From contig NZ_JAAOIV010000009.1 of assembly GCF_011440275.1 (NCBI RefSeq), positions 62,001-126,000 on the forward strand: a stretch of 64,000 nt of DNA, given 5' to 3'. Numbering within the stretch: the stretch's first letter is position 1; each line of letters begins with the position of its first letter. The translations under genes were made by a program, and so were the position numbers. A model generated the notes under the pieces. It searched no databases. It had not been told where the DNA came from and saw nothing but the letters and a program-made list of their open reading frames with translations. Below are positions 26,181 to 33,712 of this stretch, one piece after another. The DNA is from Metallococcus carri. GTDB lineage: Bacteria; Actinomycetota; Actinomycetes; Actinomycetales; Dermatophilaceae.

Positions 26181-27683
26181 ATGAATTGGGTCACGGGTCG
26201 TGGGCGGCGACGGACGCTGCCCGTGGACCGCACACCGTTGCGGGGGCGACATGTCGATGTCGACGCGCGCACTGCCTGGTTGCTGCGAGTCAGCCGGATG
26301 GGCTCGCCGCTGGGTGGCACCGGCGACAGCTTCACCGCGCGCTTGGCGGCGGCGGGGTTTTCGACGAGCGGCAGTGTGATCAGCCGCCGGGAGAGCGCGC
26401 TCGACGACATCCCCCGGCCGATGATCGGCGCCTACGAGCAGGCGCTCGAGCTGCCGGCCGGGACGCTGCTCGGGCCGATCGCGGCGATGCGGCGCTCGCT
26501 CGGAGACGAGCCGCTGCTCGCCCGACCGCCCCATCCGCGCGATCAGGCCTACGCAGTGCTCAGCCGCACCGACGAGCTGATCGCGGCCGGGACGATGACC
26601 GGTGCAGACTGGCTCACCTTCGCCGAGGCGGTGATTGCCGCCGACACCGTCTTTTTGCCGCCGTCGGTGATGTCAGGGTGGGTGCGACTGCTCGTCAGCG
26701 AACTGATGCGGTCGGTGCGGGTCGGCTATGCCACCCGCCTGGAAACGCTGTCGGTGATGATCAGCAACCCGCATACGCATCGCACGGTGGTCGCGGAGAT
26801 CACCCGCGCGGCTGGAGCGGAGGGTGCCCAAGGCGTCGCCGACATCATCGCGGTGCTGGGCGATGCGCTGACCGCCACGTCACTCACCCAGATCCTCGAC
26901 TTCTTCCTGACCGGGACCGCCGCGCAGCGTTGGGGTGCGACCTACGCCCTGCTGCAGCCGATCAGCACCGGCTCGCTCAAGGGCGATCACGTCGACCGGG
27001 TGCGGGAGGCGGCGATGCAGTTGGCGAGCACCGACGCACCCGACGCGGTGGCCGCGGCATACAAGGTCGCGCAGCGGATGTCACCGGAGTTGAGCGCGCG
27101 GGTGCTTCGGCTGTCCGAGACCGACCCTCCGGCCGAGCCCGCCGGTGCGCGGCTGGAGTCACCGGCTGGGCTGGAGGCTTTCGTGCAGGCCGGCGCCGAG
27201 TTGAGCGGCCTCGATGACCAGATGTTCGAGCGGTTGCTGCGGGAGGCGCTGTCGACCGATTTCGTCGAGCGGCGCACTCATTCCTCGATGCTGCTCGCGG
27301 TCAGCCCCTATCGGCAGGTCGTCGCCGACGTTGCCGTGGAGCAGCTCGGCAGCGCCGACGCGACGCGCCGCTCGGCGGCCGGTCACCTGTTGAGCTTCGT
27401 CGTGACCGCGCAGCAGGCGACGGCCTTGCTGCCGCTGCTCAACTCGCCGGCGCCGGACGTTCGGGCGCACGCCCTGCGCGCCCTCGCCCACGCCGGAGGC
27501 GTGCCGGAATCAGTCGACCTGCGCGCTCAGGTCGCCGATCCCGCCACCACCGACGCGGCGATGTATGCCGCGGGCATGAGCGGCTCGGCGCTGCTGGAGG
27601 AGCTCGCCGACGACCAGAGCGACGGGATCCGGGCGGCGCGCGCTCGGTGGTGGCAGGCCGCCGGGTCGGCGGTGCACCTATGA
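26181..27683 (+). CDS. HEAT-repeat protein with possible N-terminal helix-turn-helix region
   Basis: 500 residues from ATG 26181, with AAGGGGGTGA as RBS (an in-frame GTG at 26169 sits inside the RBS). The N-terminus (TAWLLRVSRMGSPLGGTGDSFTARLAAAGFSTSGSVISRRE...IPRPMIGAYEQALELPAGTLL) resembles an XRE-like DNA-binding fold. The rest (about 110-500) is helical with HEAT-type pairs (VADVAVEQLGSADATRRSAAGHLLSFVV; LLPLLNSPAPDVRAHALRALAHAGGV). A regulatory or scaffold role is suggested but unproven; no enzymatic motif is visible. Divergent from the membrane-anchored protein. Confidence 0.72.
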   Translation: MNWVTGRGRRRTLPVDRTPLRGRHVDVDARTAWLLRVSRMGSPLGGTGDSFTARLAAAGFSTSGSVISRRESALDDIPRPMIGAYEQALELPAGTLLGPIAAMRRSLGDEPLLARPPHPRDQAYAVLSRTDELIAAGTMTGADWLTFAEAVIAADTVFLPPSVMSGWVRLLVSELMRSVRVGYATRLETLSVMISNPHTHRTVVAEITRAAGAEGAQGVADIIAVLGDALTATSLTQILDFFLTGTAAQRWGATYALLQPISTGSLKGDHVDRVREAAMQLASTDAPDAVAAAYKVAQRMSPELSARVLRLSETDPPAEPAGARLESPAGLEAFVQAGAELSGLDDQMFERLLREALSTDFVERRTHSSMLLAVSPYRQVVADVAVEQLGSADATRRSAAGHLLSFVVTAQQATALLPLLNSPAPDVRAHALRALAHAGGVPESVDLRAQVADPATTDAAMYAAGMSGSALLEELADDQSDGIRAARARWWQAAGSAVHL

Positions 27684-27685
27684 CC

Positions 27686-27784
27686 GGCCGGGCACGGATG
27701 GCCAGCCGTGTGGTGGCCGGCCGGGCACTGATGGCCAGCCGTGTGGCGGCCGGCCGGGCACGGATGGCCAGCCGTGTGGCGGCC
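27686..27784. repeat. Three tandem copies of a 33-bp unit
   Basis: Units at 27686-27718, 27719-27751 and 27752-27784 differ by one or two bases. Each contains GGCCGGGCACGGATGGCCAG. They fill the space between the convergent ends of the HEAT gene (stop 27683) and the membrane-protein gene (stop 27797). Each unit contains GGCC inverted repeats and could fold, possibly acting as a terminator. Confidence 0.85.
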
Positions 27785-27796
27785 GGCCGCGCGCAG

Positions 27797-28312
27797 CTAT
27801 GACCCGAACGGTCGGTCCAGCAGACCGGCCAGCCCGCGCTGCTGCTCGCCGAGATCGGCGTCGAGCACGAGCAGCGCGCCGGTCAGGGCCGGCGTGACCC
27901 ACTGCAGCGCCCGCATCCGGTCGTGCAGTGTGCGCGCGGTCCGGTCGTCACCGGCCGAGCGCGCCGCGCCCAGCCTGCTGCCCTGTTGGTATGCCGCCGC
28001 CGAGCTGCCGACGGCCAGGGCGGTGAGCACGGTCTTGGCGACCACGTCGCCACGGGTGCGCCGATGCCCGAACGCCCGGCGGCGGTTGTCGGCCACGATC
28101 GCCAGGCCGCTCGCCAGGTGCGCCGCGATCGCGCTGCCCTGCACCGGACCCCAGCGCTTCCAGCCGGCGGAGGTGACTCGATTGGCCGTTTGCTCGTCAC
28201 CGGCCGCATGGGCCGCGGGGTTGAGGGCGACCGCTCCCATCAACGACCCGCCGAACCAGGCGGCATTGGTCACCAGATGAGTAGCGCGCACTGTGGTGCT
28301 CCAGAACGTCAT
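27797..28312 (-). CDS. Hypothetical integral membrane protein
   Basis: 171 residues with about three to four hydrophobic segments: WFGGSLMGAVALNPAA, WGPVQGSAIAAHLASGLAIVA, VLTALAVGSSAAAYQQG and MRALQWVTPALTGALLVLDA. Polar loops carry Arg/His-rich stretches (NRRRAFGHRRTRGD). I recognise no specific family; it looks like the small membrane proteins scattered through actinobacteria. The start at 28312 lies about 100 bases from the divergent DHFR-like gene, so both promoters share this gap. Confidence 0.65.
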   Translation of the reverse strand: MTFWSTTVRATHLVTNAAWFGGSLMGAVALNPAAHAAGDEQTANRVTSAGWKRWGPVQGSAIAAHLASGLAIVADNRRRAFGHRRTRGDVVAKTVLTALAVGSSAAAYQQGSRLGAARSAGDDRTARTLHDRMRALQWVTPALTGALLVLDADLGEQQRGLAGLLDRPFGS

Positions 28313-28409
28313 CCTGCGACGCTACGTTCACCTAGTCGTTCGTCGCGACCGCCTCAAGGGTGGAAACGATGAGTGTGCCGTCCGTCTCCACCATCGAAAG
28401 GTCCGCCAC

Positions 28410-28958
28410 ATGAGCCGCAAGGTCGTCGCCCACCTGTTCAACTCCGTCAACGGCGTCGTCGAGAGCCCCAACGAATGGCAGTTCGACGCCTTCGGCCCCG
28501 AGGAAGGCGAGGCGATGGGCGCGGCGATTGCGCCCGTCACCGATGTCGTCATCGGGCGCAAGCTGTGGCAGGAGTGGAAGGAGTACTGGCCCGGCAACGA
28601 CGACCCCTTCGCCCAGTGGATCAACCCGGTGCGCAAGCACGTCATCTCCACCACGCTGTCGGGAGACCTGCCGTGGAACAGCACGCTCGTCGAGGGCGAC
28701 CCGATCGCGTATGTCGCTCGCCTGCGCGAGCAGGAGGGCGGCGACATCAGCGTCGCGGGCGGCATCGAGACAGTGCGGTCGCTGTTCGTCGGCGGCGCCA
28801 TCGACGAGCTGACGCTGACCACGCATCCCGTCGCGCCCGCACAGGGTCGGCGGCTGTTCGACGAGTCGGTGCCGCTCACTCGGTTGCAGCTGGTGAACTC
28901 GCAACCGACCAGCGCCGGCAACGTCATGCTCACCTACGCGCTGCGCCCCACCGAGTGA
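28410..28958 (+). CDS. RibD C-terminal / dihydrofolate reductase-like protein
   Basis: 182 residues with the fold of the YwjB/RibD-C group: KVVAHLFNSVNGVVESPNEWQFDAFG at the start, VVIGRKLWQEWKEYWPG, RKHVISTTLSGDLPWNSTLVEGD, the nucleotide-binding GGDISVAGGIETVRSLFVGGAIDELTL and C-terminal GRRLFDE. Such proteins are NAD(P)H-dependent reductases of uncertain substrate and are not the housekeeping DHFR. GAAAGG nine bases upstream of ATG 28410 sets the start. Confidence 0.85.
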   Translation: MSRKVVAHLFNSVNGVVESPNEWQFDAFGPEEGEAMGAAIAPVTDVVIGRKLWQEWKEYWPGNDDPFAQWINPVRKHVISTTLSGDLPWNSTLVEGDPIAYVARLREQEGGDISVAGGIETVRSLFVGGAIDELTLTTHPVAPAQGRRLFDESVPLTRLQLVNSQPTSAGNVMLTYALRPTE

Positions 28959-29311
28959 TCGCCCTACACCCGTAGTAGAGGTTTCCGGCTGTTATAGCGC
29001 TCCCTTCTGGGCACGAACCCCCGCTACACCCGTAGTAGAGGTTTCCGGCTGCTATAGCGCTCCCTCCGGGGCCGACCCTGCTACACCCGTAGTAGAGGTT
29101 TCCGGCTGCTATTGCGCCCGCCGGCGGCGGCCTCGTCCGACCTGGTGGCACCCGTGGCGCGGCGCGCCTTGGGGTGGCGTTGCCGGGCGGCACGGCTCGC
29201 ACCCGGGAAGGTGAGCTACGGCACCGGATTCCGACGCGGCGGCCGCCCGGCATACCGGCGCTGCTAGCGTCAGAAGGGACATCGTCCGCACGCCTCCCTA
29301 GGGGTTTGAAC
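28959..29311. repeat. Spacer with three copies of a GTAGTAGAGG...CTATAGC repeat, and the mdh promoter
   Basis: 353 bases without a gene. Copies of CTACACCCGTAGTAGAGGTT continued by TCCGGCTGCTATAGCGCTCC lie at about 28964-29004, 29024-29064 and 29081-29118, spaced 57-60 bases apart. CTACACCCGTAGTAG is itself partly palindromic. Related cores occur at 30609-30623 and 41576-41704. The remainder (29120-29311) is GC-rich with a possible -10 (GCTAGCGT, about 29262) upstream of mdh. Function unknown; the position after a stop codon suggests transcription end or RNA stability. Confidence 0.8.
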
Positions 29312-30292
29312 GTGAGCACCACGCCAGTCAAGGTCGCCGTCACCGGCGCCGCCGGTCAGATCGGTTACAGCCTTCTCTTCCGCATCGCGAGCGGTGCCCT
29401 GCTCGGTCCGGACACTCCGGTCGAGTTGCGGCTGCTCGAAGTCACCCCCGCGCTGCCCGCGCTTGAGGGTGTCGTGATGGAGCTCGACGACTGCGCGTTC
29501 CCGCTGCTGTCGTCGGTCGTCACCGGTGACAACCCCGAGCAGATCTTCGACGGCGCGAATGTCGCCCTCCTCGTCGGCGCCATGCCGCGCAAGGACGGCA
29601 TGGACCGCGCGGACCTGTTGTCGGCCAACGGCAAGATCTTCACCGGTCAGGGCGCGGCGCTCAACAAGGTCGCCGCCGACGACATCAAGGTGCTCGTCAC
29701 CGGCAACCCCGCCAACACCAACGCGCTCATCGCGCTCTCCAACGCGCCCGACATCCCCAAGGAGCGCTTCAACGCGCTCACCCGCCTGGACCACAACCGG
29801 GCCAAGGGTCAGCTCGCCAAGAAGCTCGAGGTCTCGGTCGATGCGATCAAGGACCTGGCGATCTGGGGCAACCACGACGACTCGATGTACCCCGACCTCT
29901 ACAACACCAAGGTCGACGGCAAGGTTGCGGCCGATCTGGTCGACGAGGCGTGGATCAAGGACGAGTTCATCCCGACCGTGGCCAAGCGCGGCGGCGCCAT
30001 CATCAAGGCGCGCGGTGCGTCGTCGGCCGCGTCCGCTGCGGCGGCGACGATCGACCACATGCACGACTGGTATGTCGGCACCGACGAGATCGTCTCGATG
30101 TCGGTCCCCTCCGATGGTTCGTATGGCGTGCCCGAGGGCATCGTGTCCTCCTTCCCCTGCCGGGTGAAGAACGGCCAGTGGGAGATCGTGCAGGGTCTGG
30201 AGCTGAACGACTTCTCCAAGGAGCGGATCATGGCCTCGGCCAAGCGCCTGGAGGACGAGCGCGACCAGGTCAAGCAGCTCGGCCTCATCTGA
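29312..30292 (+). CDS. mdh: Malate dehydrogenase
   Basis: 326 residues from GTG 29312; the open frame runs on upstream, but the family start matches [28 protein letters not shown]. It has the NAD-binding loop GAAGQIGY, mobile-loop Arg residues in [33 protein letters not shown] and the catalytic His in [12 protein letters not shown]. It interconverts malate and oxaloacetate in the TCA cycle. Length and motifs are normal. Confidence 0.96.
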   Translation: MSTTPVKVAVTGAAGQIGYSLLFRIASGALLGPDTPVELRLLEVTPALPALEGVVMELDDCAFPLLSSVVTGDNPEQIFDGANVALLVGAMPRKDGMDRADLLSANGKIFTGQGAALNKVAADDIKVLVTGNPANTNALIALSNAPDIPKERFNALTRLDHNRAKGQLAKKLEVSVDAIKDLAIWGNHDDSMYPDLYNTKVDGKVAADLVDEAWIKDEFIPTVAKRGGAIIKARGASSAASAAAATIDHMHDWYVGTDEIVSMSVPSDGSYGVPEGIVSSFPCRVKNGQWEIVQGLELNDFSKERIMASAKRLEDERDQVKQLGLI

Positions 30293-30706
30293 CCCTCGCG
30301 AAACGTCCCTTAAGTTCCGCGAAACGTCACTAGATCCTCACGAAACGTCACTTAAGTTCCGCGAAACGTCACCAGTTCCTCGCGAGACGTCGCTTAAGTT
30401 CCGCGAAACGTCACCAGTTCCTCGCGAGACGTCACTCCCGCAGAGCGGCACGTGAGCGGCGAAGGCCCGGCGCAGCACCCGCTGCGCCGGGCCTTCGTCA
30501 TGCACGCCCCGAAACGTCACTAGATCCTCGCGAAACGTCACTTATCCCCGAGCGGGCAGTATTCGTCGCGCGAGCGGGCACCATTCGTCGCCGCGGAGCG
30601 CCGGGGAAACGGTCGCTATAACCGCCCGATTCCTCGACTACGGATGTCGTCCGTGTGAGCGCGTTCCGGCAGCAGCCTGTCGAGTGTCTTCCGTACGCTG
30701 ACGGGC
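30293..30706. repeat. Array of GCGAAACGTCAC repeats, a strong hairpin, and a GGTCGCTATAACC element
   Basis: 414 bases without a gene. Seven tandem units of about 21-23 bases (CGCGAAACGTCACTTAAGTT and variants with GAGACGTC or CTAGATCCT) occupy 30294-30436. Two more units lie at 30509-30542. Between them sits a perfect hairpin (30461-30496). Near 30609-30623 is CGGTCGCTATAACCG, shared with the 41576-41704 repeats. An inverted-orientation array of the same family lies at 31207-31366, beyond the EVE gene. Confidence 0.85.
30461..30496. terminator. Perfect 16-bp hairpin downstream of mdh
   Basis: GAAGGCCCGGCGCAGC (30461-30476) pairs exactly with GCTGCGCCGGGCCTTC (30481-30496) around a four-base ACCC loop. 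There is no T run. It is the first strong stem after mdh, about 170 bases from the stop, within the repeat array. Confidence 0.7.
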
Positions 30707-31093
30707 ATGAGCGAACCACGCACCTGGGTGATCGTGGCCTCCCGCGACCACGCGCGCCGCGGTGTCGAAGGCGGCTTCATCATGGCCAACCACGGCAAGC
30801 GAGCGCCGGTCGCCAGGATGAGCCTCGGCGATCGAGTCCTCGTCTACTCCCCCACGACCACGTATCCGGAGGGTAAGCCGCTCCGAGCAATCACCATCGT
30901 CGGTGAAGTGACTGGCGCGGACGTTGAGCCGAGCACCGTCATCGAAGGTGGCTATCGGCGAGCGGCCATGCTGCGCGAGATTACCCCGATTACGCTTGCG
31001 GAGATCCGACACCTGCTGCCGACCTCACGCATCCGCTACGGCTTCTTCGAGCTGCCCACTGACGCAGCCGAAGAGATCTGGTCCATGAGGTGA
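30707..31093 (+). CDS. EVE-domain protein
   Basis: 128 residues matching an EVE/PUA-like fold: TWVIVASRDHARRGVEGGFIMANHGKRAPVARMSLGDRVLVYSPTT, AITIVGEVTGADVEP and a C-terminal RIRYGFFELPTDAAEEIW. EVE domains bind modified bases in DNA or RNA and appear in restriction and RNA-modification contexts. No restriction or methylase partner is adjacent; the gene stands alone between two inverted arrays of the same short repeat. Start ATG 30707; no convincing RBS was seen, so it may be leaderless or weakly translated. Confidence 0.82.
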   Translation: MSEPRTWVIVASRDHARRGVEGGFIMANHGKRAPVARMSLGDRVLVYSPTTTYPEGKPLRAITIVGEVTGADVEPSTVIEGGYRRAAMLREITPITLAEIRHLLPTSRIRYGFFELPTDAAEEIWSMR

Positions 31094-31206
31094 GTGGCAG
31101 CAATTCTGGGGAGCAGTCGACCCGAAGTCCTGACCGACACGCAAAGTGCTAGCCGTTCACGCGGTGATAACTGCCCGCTCGCTCGACGGTGTGGGGGCTG
31201 GACTCA

Positions 31207-31366
31207 GTGACGTCTCGCGACGCATTACTGACGCTTCGTGGGGATTTATTGACGTCTCGCGAGGTATTAGTGACGCTTCGAGAGATATAGTGACGTCTCG
31301 CGAGGTATTACTGACGCTTCGGGGGGATTTAGTGACGTTTCGGGGGGATTTAGTGACGTTTCGGGG
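31207..31366. repeat. Inverted array of TGACGTCTCGCGA / TGACGCTTCG repeats
   Basis: About eight units of 20-22 bases, each TGACGtcTCGCGAGGTATTA or TGACGcTTCGGGGGGATTTA-like. They are the reverse-complement family of the array at 30294-30545. They fill the convergent gap between the EVE gene and DUF3017. Alternating TCTCGCGA and CTTCG forms suggest duplication of a two-unit cassette. Confidence 0.82.
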
Positions 31367-31627
31367 TTAGAGCTTGACTTCGGAGACCGCGACGAAGACG
31401 GCCACGGCCAGCCCTAGGTAGATCACCAGGTCAAGCATTCGCGACCGCAGCGCAACAGCCCCAGCCGATCGACGCGGTATGGCGAGCCGTAACAAGCCCC
31501 CCAGCGCGAGGCCGGCGGCGACGACATACCCGCCGAGGCGCACCTGGCCGACCCCGATCAGTGCGACCCCCACCACGGCCGCGCTCGCGATCAGCCACCA
31601 GAAGTGGCCGAGTTCTGCCGACTTCAC
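31367..31627 (-). CDS. DUF3017 small membrane protein
   Basis: 86 residues with three hydrophobic helices (WWLIASAAVVGVALIGVG; GGYVVAAGLALGGLLRLA; MLDLVIYLGLAVAVFVAV) and a short basic loop between helices 2 and 3. The size, topology and location downstream of folD match the actinobacterial DUF3017 family, of unknown function. It is separated from folD by a 54-bp tandem repeat block, so coupling to folD is unclear. Confidence 0.8.
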   Translation of the reverse strand: MKSAELGHFWWLIASAAVVGVALIGVGQVRLGGYVVAAGLALGGLLRLAIPRRSAGAVALRSRMLDLVIYLGLAVAVFVAVSEVKL

Positions 31628-31645
31628 GGATCAACAGTGCGGGCC

Positions 31646-31826
31646 GTTGCAAGCACGGCCAGCTTCCGCGACGCACCGGTCATTGCCAAACCACCCTCGG
31701 TCGCAAGCACGGCCAGCTTCCGCGACGCACCGGCCATTGCCAAACCACCCTCGGTCGCAAGCACGGCCAGCTTCCGCGACGCACCGGCCATTGCCAAACC
31801 ACCCTCGGTCGCAAGCGCGGCCGGCT
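31646..31826. repeat. 54-bp tandem repeat, three full copies plus a partial
   Basis: Units at 31646-31699, 31700-31753 and 31754-31807 are almost identical, with a 19-base remnant after. 54 bases is 18 codons and the block is open on both strands (reverse reading repeats KLAVLATEGGLAMAGASR). No RBS or start serves it, so I treat it as non-coding. It lies between folD and DUF3017. Confidence 0.85.
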
Positions 31827-31844
31827 GACGCAATCCATGGCTCA

Positions 31845-32696
31845 TCACCGCGACGCCGCCTGCTGCTCGGCGAGGGTGACCAGGTTGGCCATCAGCATCG
31901 CGCGGGTCATCGGCCCGACCCCGCCGGGGTTAGGCGTCAGATAACCAGCAACCTCGGCGACTGCCGGATCGACGTCACCGGCGATCTTGCCGTCCACCCG
32001 AGACACACCCACATCGAGCACGGCAGCGCCCGGCTTGACCATGTCGCGGGTGATCAGCCCCGGTCGTCCAGCCGCGGAAATCACCACGTCTGCGCCTCGC
32101 ACATGTGCCGCGAGGTCACGAGTTCCGGTGTGGCACAACGTGGTTGTCGCGTTCTCCGACCGACGCGTCAGCAGCAGCCCGAGCGGACGGCCGACGGTGA
32201 GGCCGCGGCCGACGACGACCACCTCAGCCCCGTCGAGCGGGACGTCATACCGCCGCAGCAGCTCGATGCAGCCGATCGGCGTGCACGGCAGCGGGCCGTC
32301 TTCGCCGAGGACCAGCTTGCCGAGGTTCATCGGGTGCAGGCCGTCAATGTCCTTGGTGGGCAAAACCCTTGACAGCAAAGCGAATTCGTCGAGCCCCGTC
32401 GGCTGCTGCACCAGGAAACCGGTCACCGCAGGGTCGGCGTTGAGCTGGTCGATCACGGCCTCGACCTCGGCCTGAGTCGCGGACGCCGGGAGGTCGTGAC
32501 GGAACGAATTGATGCCCAGCTCGGCCGTGTCGCGGTGCTTGGCTCCGACATACCACTTGCTCGCCGGGTCGTCACCGACGAGGACGGTCCCGAGCCCGGG
32601 CACGACGCCCTGCTCGGCCAGCCGGGCGACGCGCGCCCGCAGCTCGTCCTTGATGGTCGCGAAGACCGCCTTGCCGTCCAGAACCGTCGCCGTCAC
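31845..32696 (-). CDS. folD: Bifunctional methylenetetrahydrofolate dehydrogenase/cyclohydrolase
   Basis: 283 residues from GTG 32696. Active-site Tyr-x3-Lys is in [45 protein letters not shown] and the nucleotide-binding [18 protein letters not shown] follow, with [22 protein letters not shown] at the end. It makes 10-formyl-THF for purine synthesis, consistent with nearby purH and purN. An upstream extension of the frame to 32807 is not supported by the family. Confidence 0.95.
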   Translation of the reverse strand: MTATVLDGKAVFATIKDELRARVARLAEQGVVPGLGTVLVGDDPASKWYVGAKHRDTAELGINSFRHDLPASATQAEVEAVIDQLNADPAVTGFLVQQPTGLDEFALLSRVLPTKDIDGLHPMNLGKLVLGEDGPLPCTPIGCIELLRRYDVPLDGAEVVVVGRGLTVGRPLGLLLTRRSENATTTLCHTGTRDLAAHVRGADVVISAAGRPGLITRDMVKPGAAVLDVGVSRVDGKIAGDVDPAVAEVAGYLTPNPGGVGPMTRAMLMANLVTLAEQQAASR

Positions 32697-32782
32697 GCCC
32701 CGTATCCTGCCACGGCGGCACTCGAGGTCCGGCTCACAGCCGGCGGATGGGGCGGCTGCTGGCGGGGTCCACTCGAGGGCAT

Positions 32783-32898
32783 ACCCGCCAGCCCGAGGCG
32801 ACCGCACTTTACGAAGATCGCGGCTACCGGCCGACCGAACCCTTCGTCACTACGCCGACGACGCCGAATCCCGTTGCTATGCAAAGGAACTCAGCTGA
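32783..32898 (+). pseudogene. C-terminal remnant of a GNAT acetyltransferase with a frameshift
   Basis: Reading from 32783 gives [21 protein letters not shown], the usual ending block of a GNAT acetyltransferase. The expected continuation HYADDAESRCYAKELS with TGA at 32896-32898 is in another frame. Loss of one G near 32849-32851 (CCCTTCGTCACTACG, where CCCTTCGGTCACTACG would be expected) explains it. The acetyl-CoA-binding N-terminal part is absent. A decayed gene in the gap between folD and the siderophore operon. Confidence 0.65.
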
Positions 32899-33712
32899 TG
32901 GTTCCTCCCCGGCGCCAGTAGCCCATGAAGGACGAGCCCTGCCGATCGATGCCCGCCGCGCGCGCGGAACGACGGATGGTCGCAACCCAGCTCATCTCCC
33001 CCGCGACCCACAGGTAGCGCCCCTCACCACTCGTTTCGTCCCACAGCGCTTCCTCGGCGGTGAAGGCCTGCACCGGCCCGCACGGGAACGGCAGGTGATC
33101 GAGTGCGCTCTCGCCACGGTCGCGCGCACACCAGCGGACCGTCGTGCCCGAAGGGGCATCCAGAGGCCGTATGTCGTCCGCGCGCGGCACCTCCAGCACG
33201 AGCGTCGCAGCGTGGCCGGGTGTGAGCGCAGTCGCGATATTGGCAGCCGCGGGCACCGCAGTCTCGTCGGCGACCACCCACACCTCGCGCGCCGCACCGG
33301 GACGCCACGCGACGCCGATCTCGTCGGCCCCCTCGGCTCCGCGCACTGGCGCTACCAGTCCCGCGCGCGTGCCGATCGGCTCGGTCGCGGCGAACGAAGC
33401 CGCCGGCCCCTCGCACGGCTCGTGCAGCACGACGTCGATGTCGACCTCGCCCACCTCGCGCCGCACCGCCGCCAGCGTGAAGGTGCGCAGGCTCGGCTGC
33501 TGCTGCGCTGGCAGCGCCCGCAGCGCCGCGAACCACTCGTCCTGGCCCAGCACCGCATCCAGGTCACCCCCGAGCAGCAGCTTCACCCGCTGGTCGAGGA
33601 CCACATCACCGCACTCGCGTAAGTCGTTGCCGGACAACGTGATTCGCAGGTATGACGGACTCCTCACCTCCCGCCGGGCGAGCCGGACATCGAACGGTCG
33701 GTAGGCGCTCAT
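32891..33712 (-). CDS. Siderophore-interacting protein (flavin ferric-siderophore reductase)
   Basis: 273 residues of the SIP/ViuB family: FAD-binding block SLRTFTLAAVRREVGEVDIDVVLHE (the usual Arg-x-Tyr-Thr appears as Arg-Thr-Phe-Thr), EVWVVADETAVPAAANIATAL for the nicotinamide side, and the C-terminal RYLWVAGEMSWVATIRRSAR...GYWRRG. It releases iron from imported ferric siderophores by reduction in the cytoplasm. ATG 33712 overlaps the permease stop (ATGA), making it the last gene of the iron operon. Confidence 0.92.
   Translation of the reverse strand: MSAYRPFDVRLARREVRSPSYLRITLSGNDLRECGDVVLDQRVKLLLGGDLDAVLGQDEWFAALRALPAQQQPSLRTFTLAAVRREVGEVDIDVVLHEPCEGPAASFAATEPIGTRAGLVAPVRGAEGADEIGVAWRPGAAREVWVVADETAVPAAANIATALTPGHAATLVLEVPRADDIRPLDAPSGTTVRWCARDRGESALDHLPFPCGPVQAFTAEEALWDETSGEGRYLWVAGEMSWVATIRRSARAAGIDRQGSSFMGYWRRGGTIS

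Noticed and set aside
25106-26410. 434-residue version of the propeller-like protein
   Set aside because: The first 135 residues would overlap the start and promoter of the divergent HEAT gene and lack any conserved pattern; the TTG at 26005 with a good RBS fits the membrane anchor.
30294-30545. CRISPR-like array
   Set aside because: Units of 21-23 bases are contiguous and degenerate with no unique spacers of regular length, and no cas genes are present.
31646-31826. CRISPR array or a short coding gene
   Set aside because: The 54-base units abut directly without spacers, and there is no start codon plus RBS for a product.
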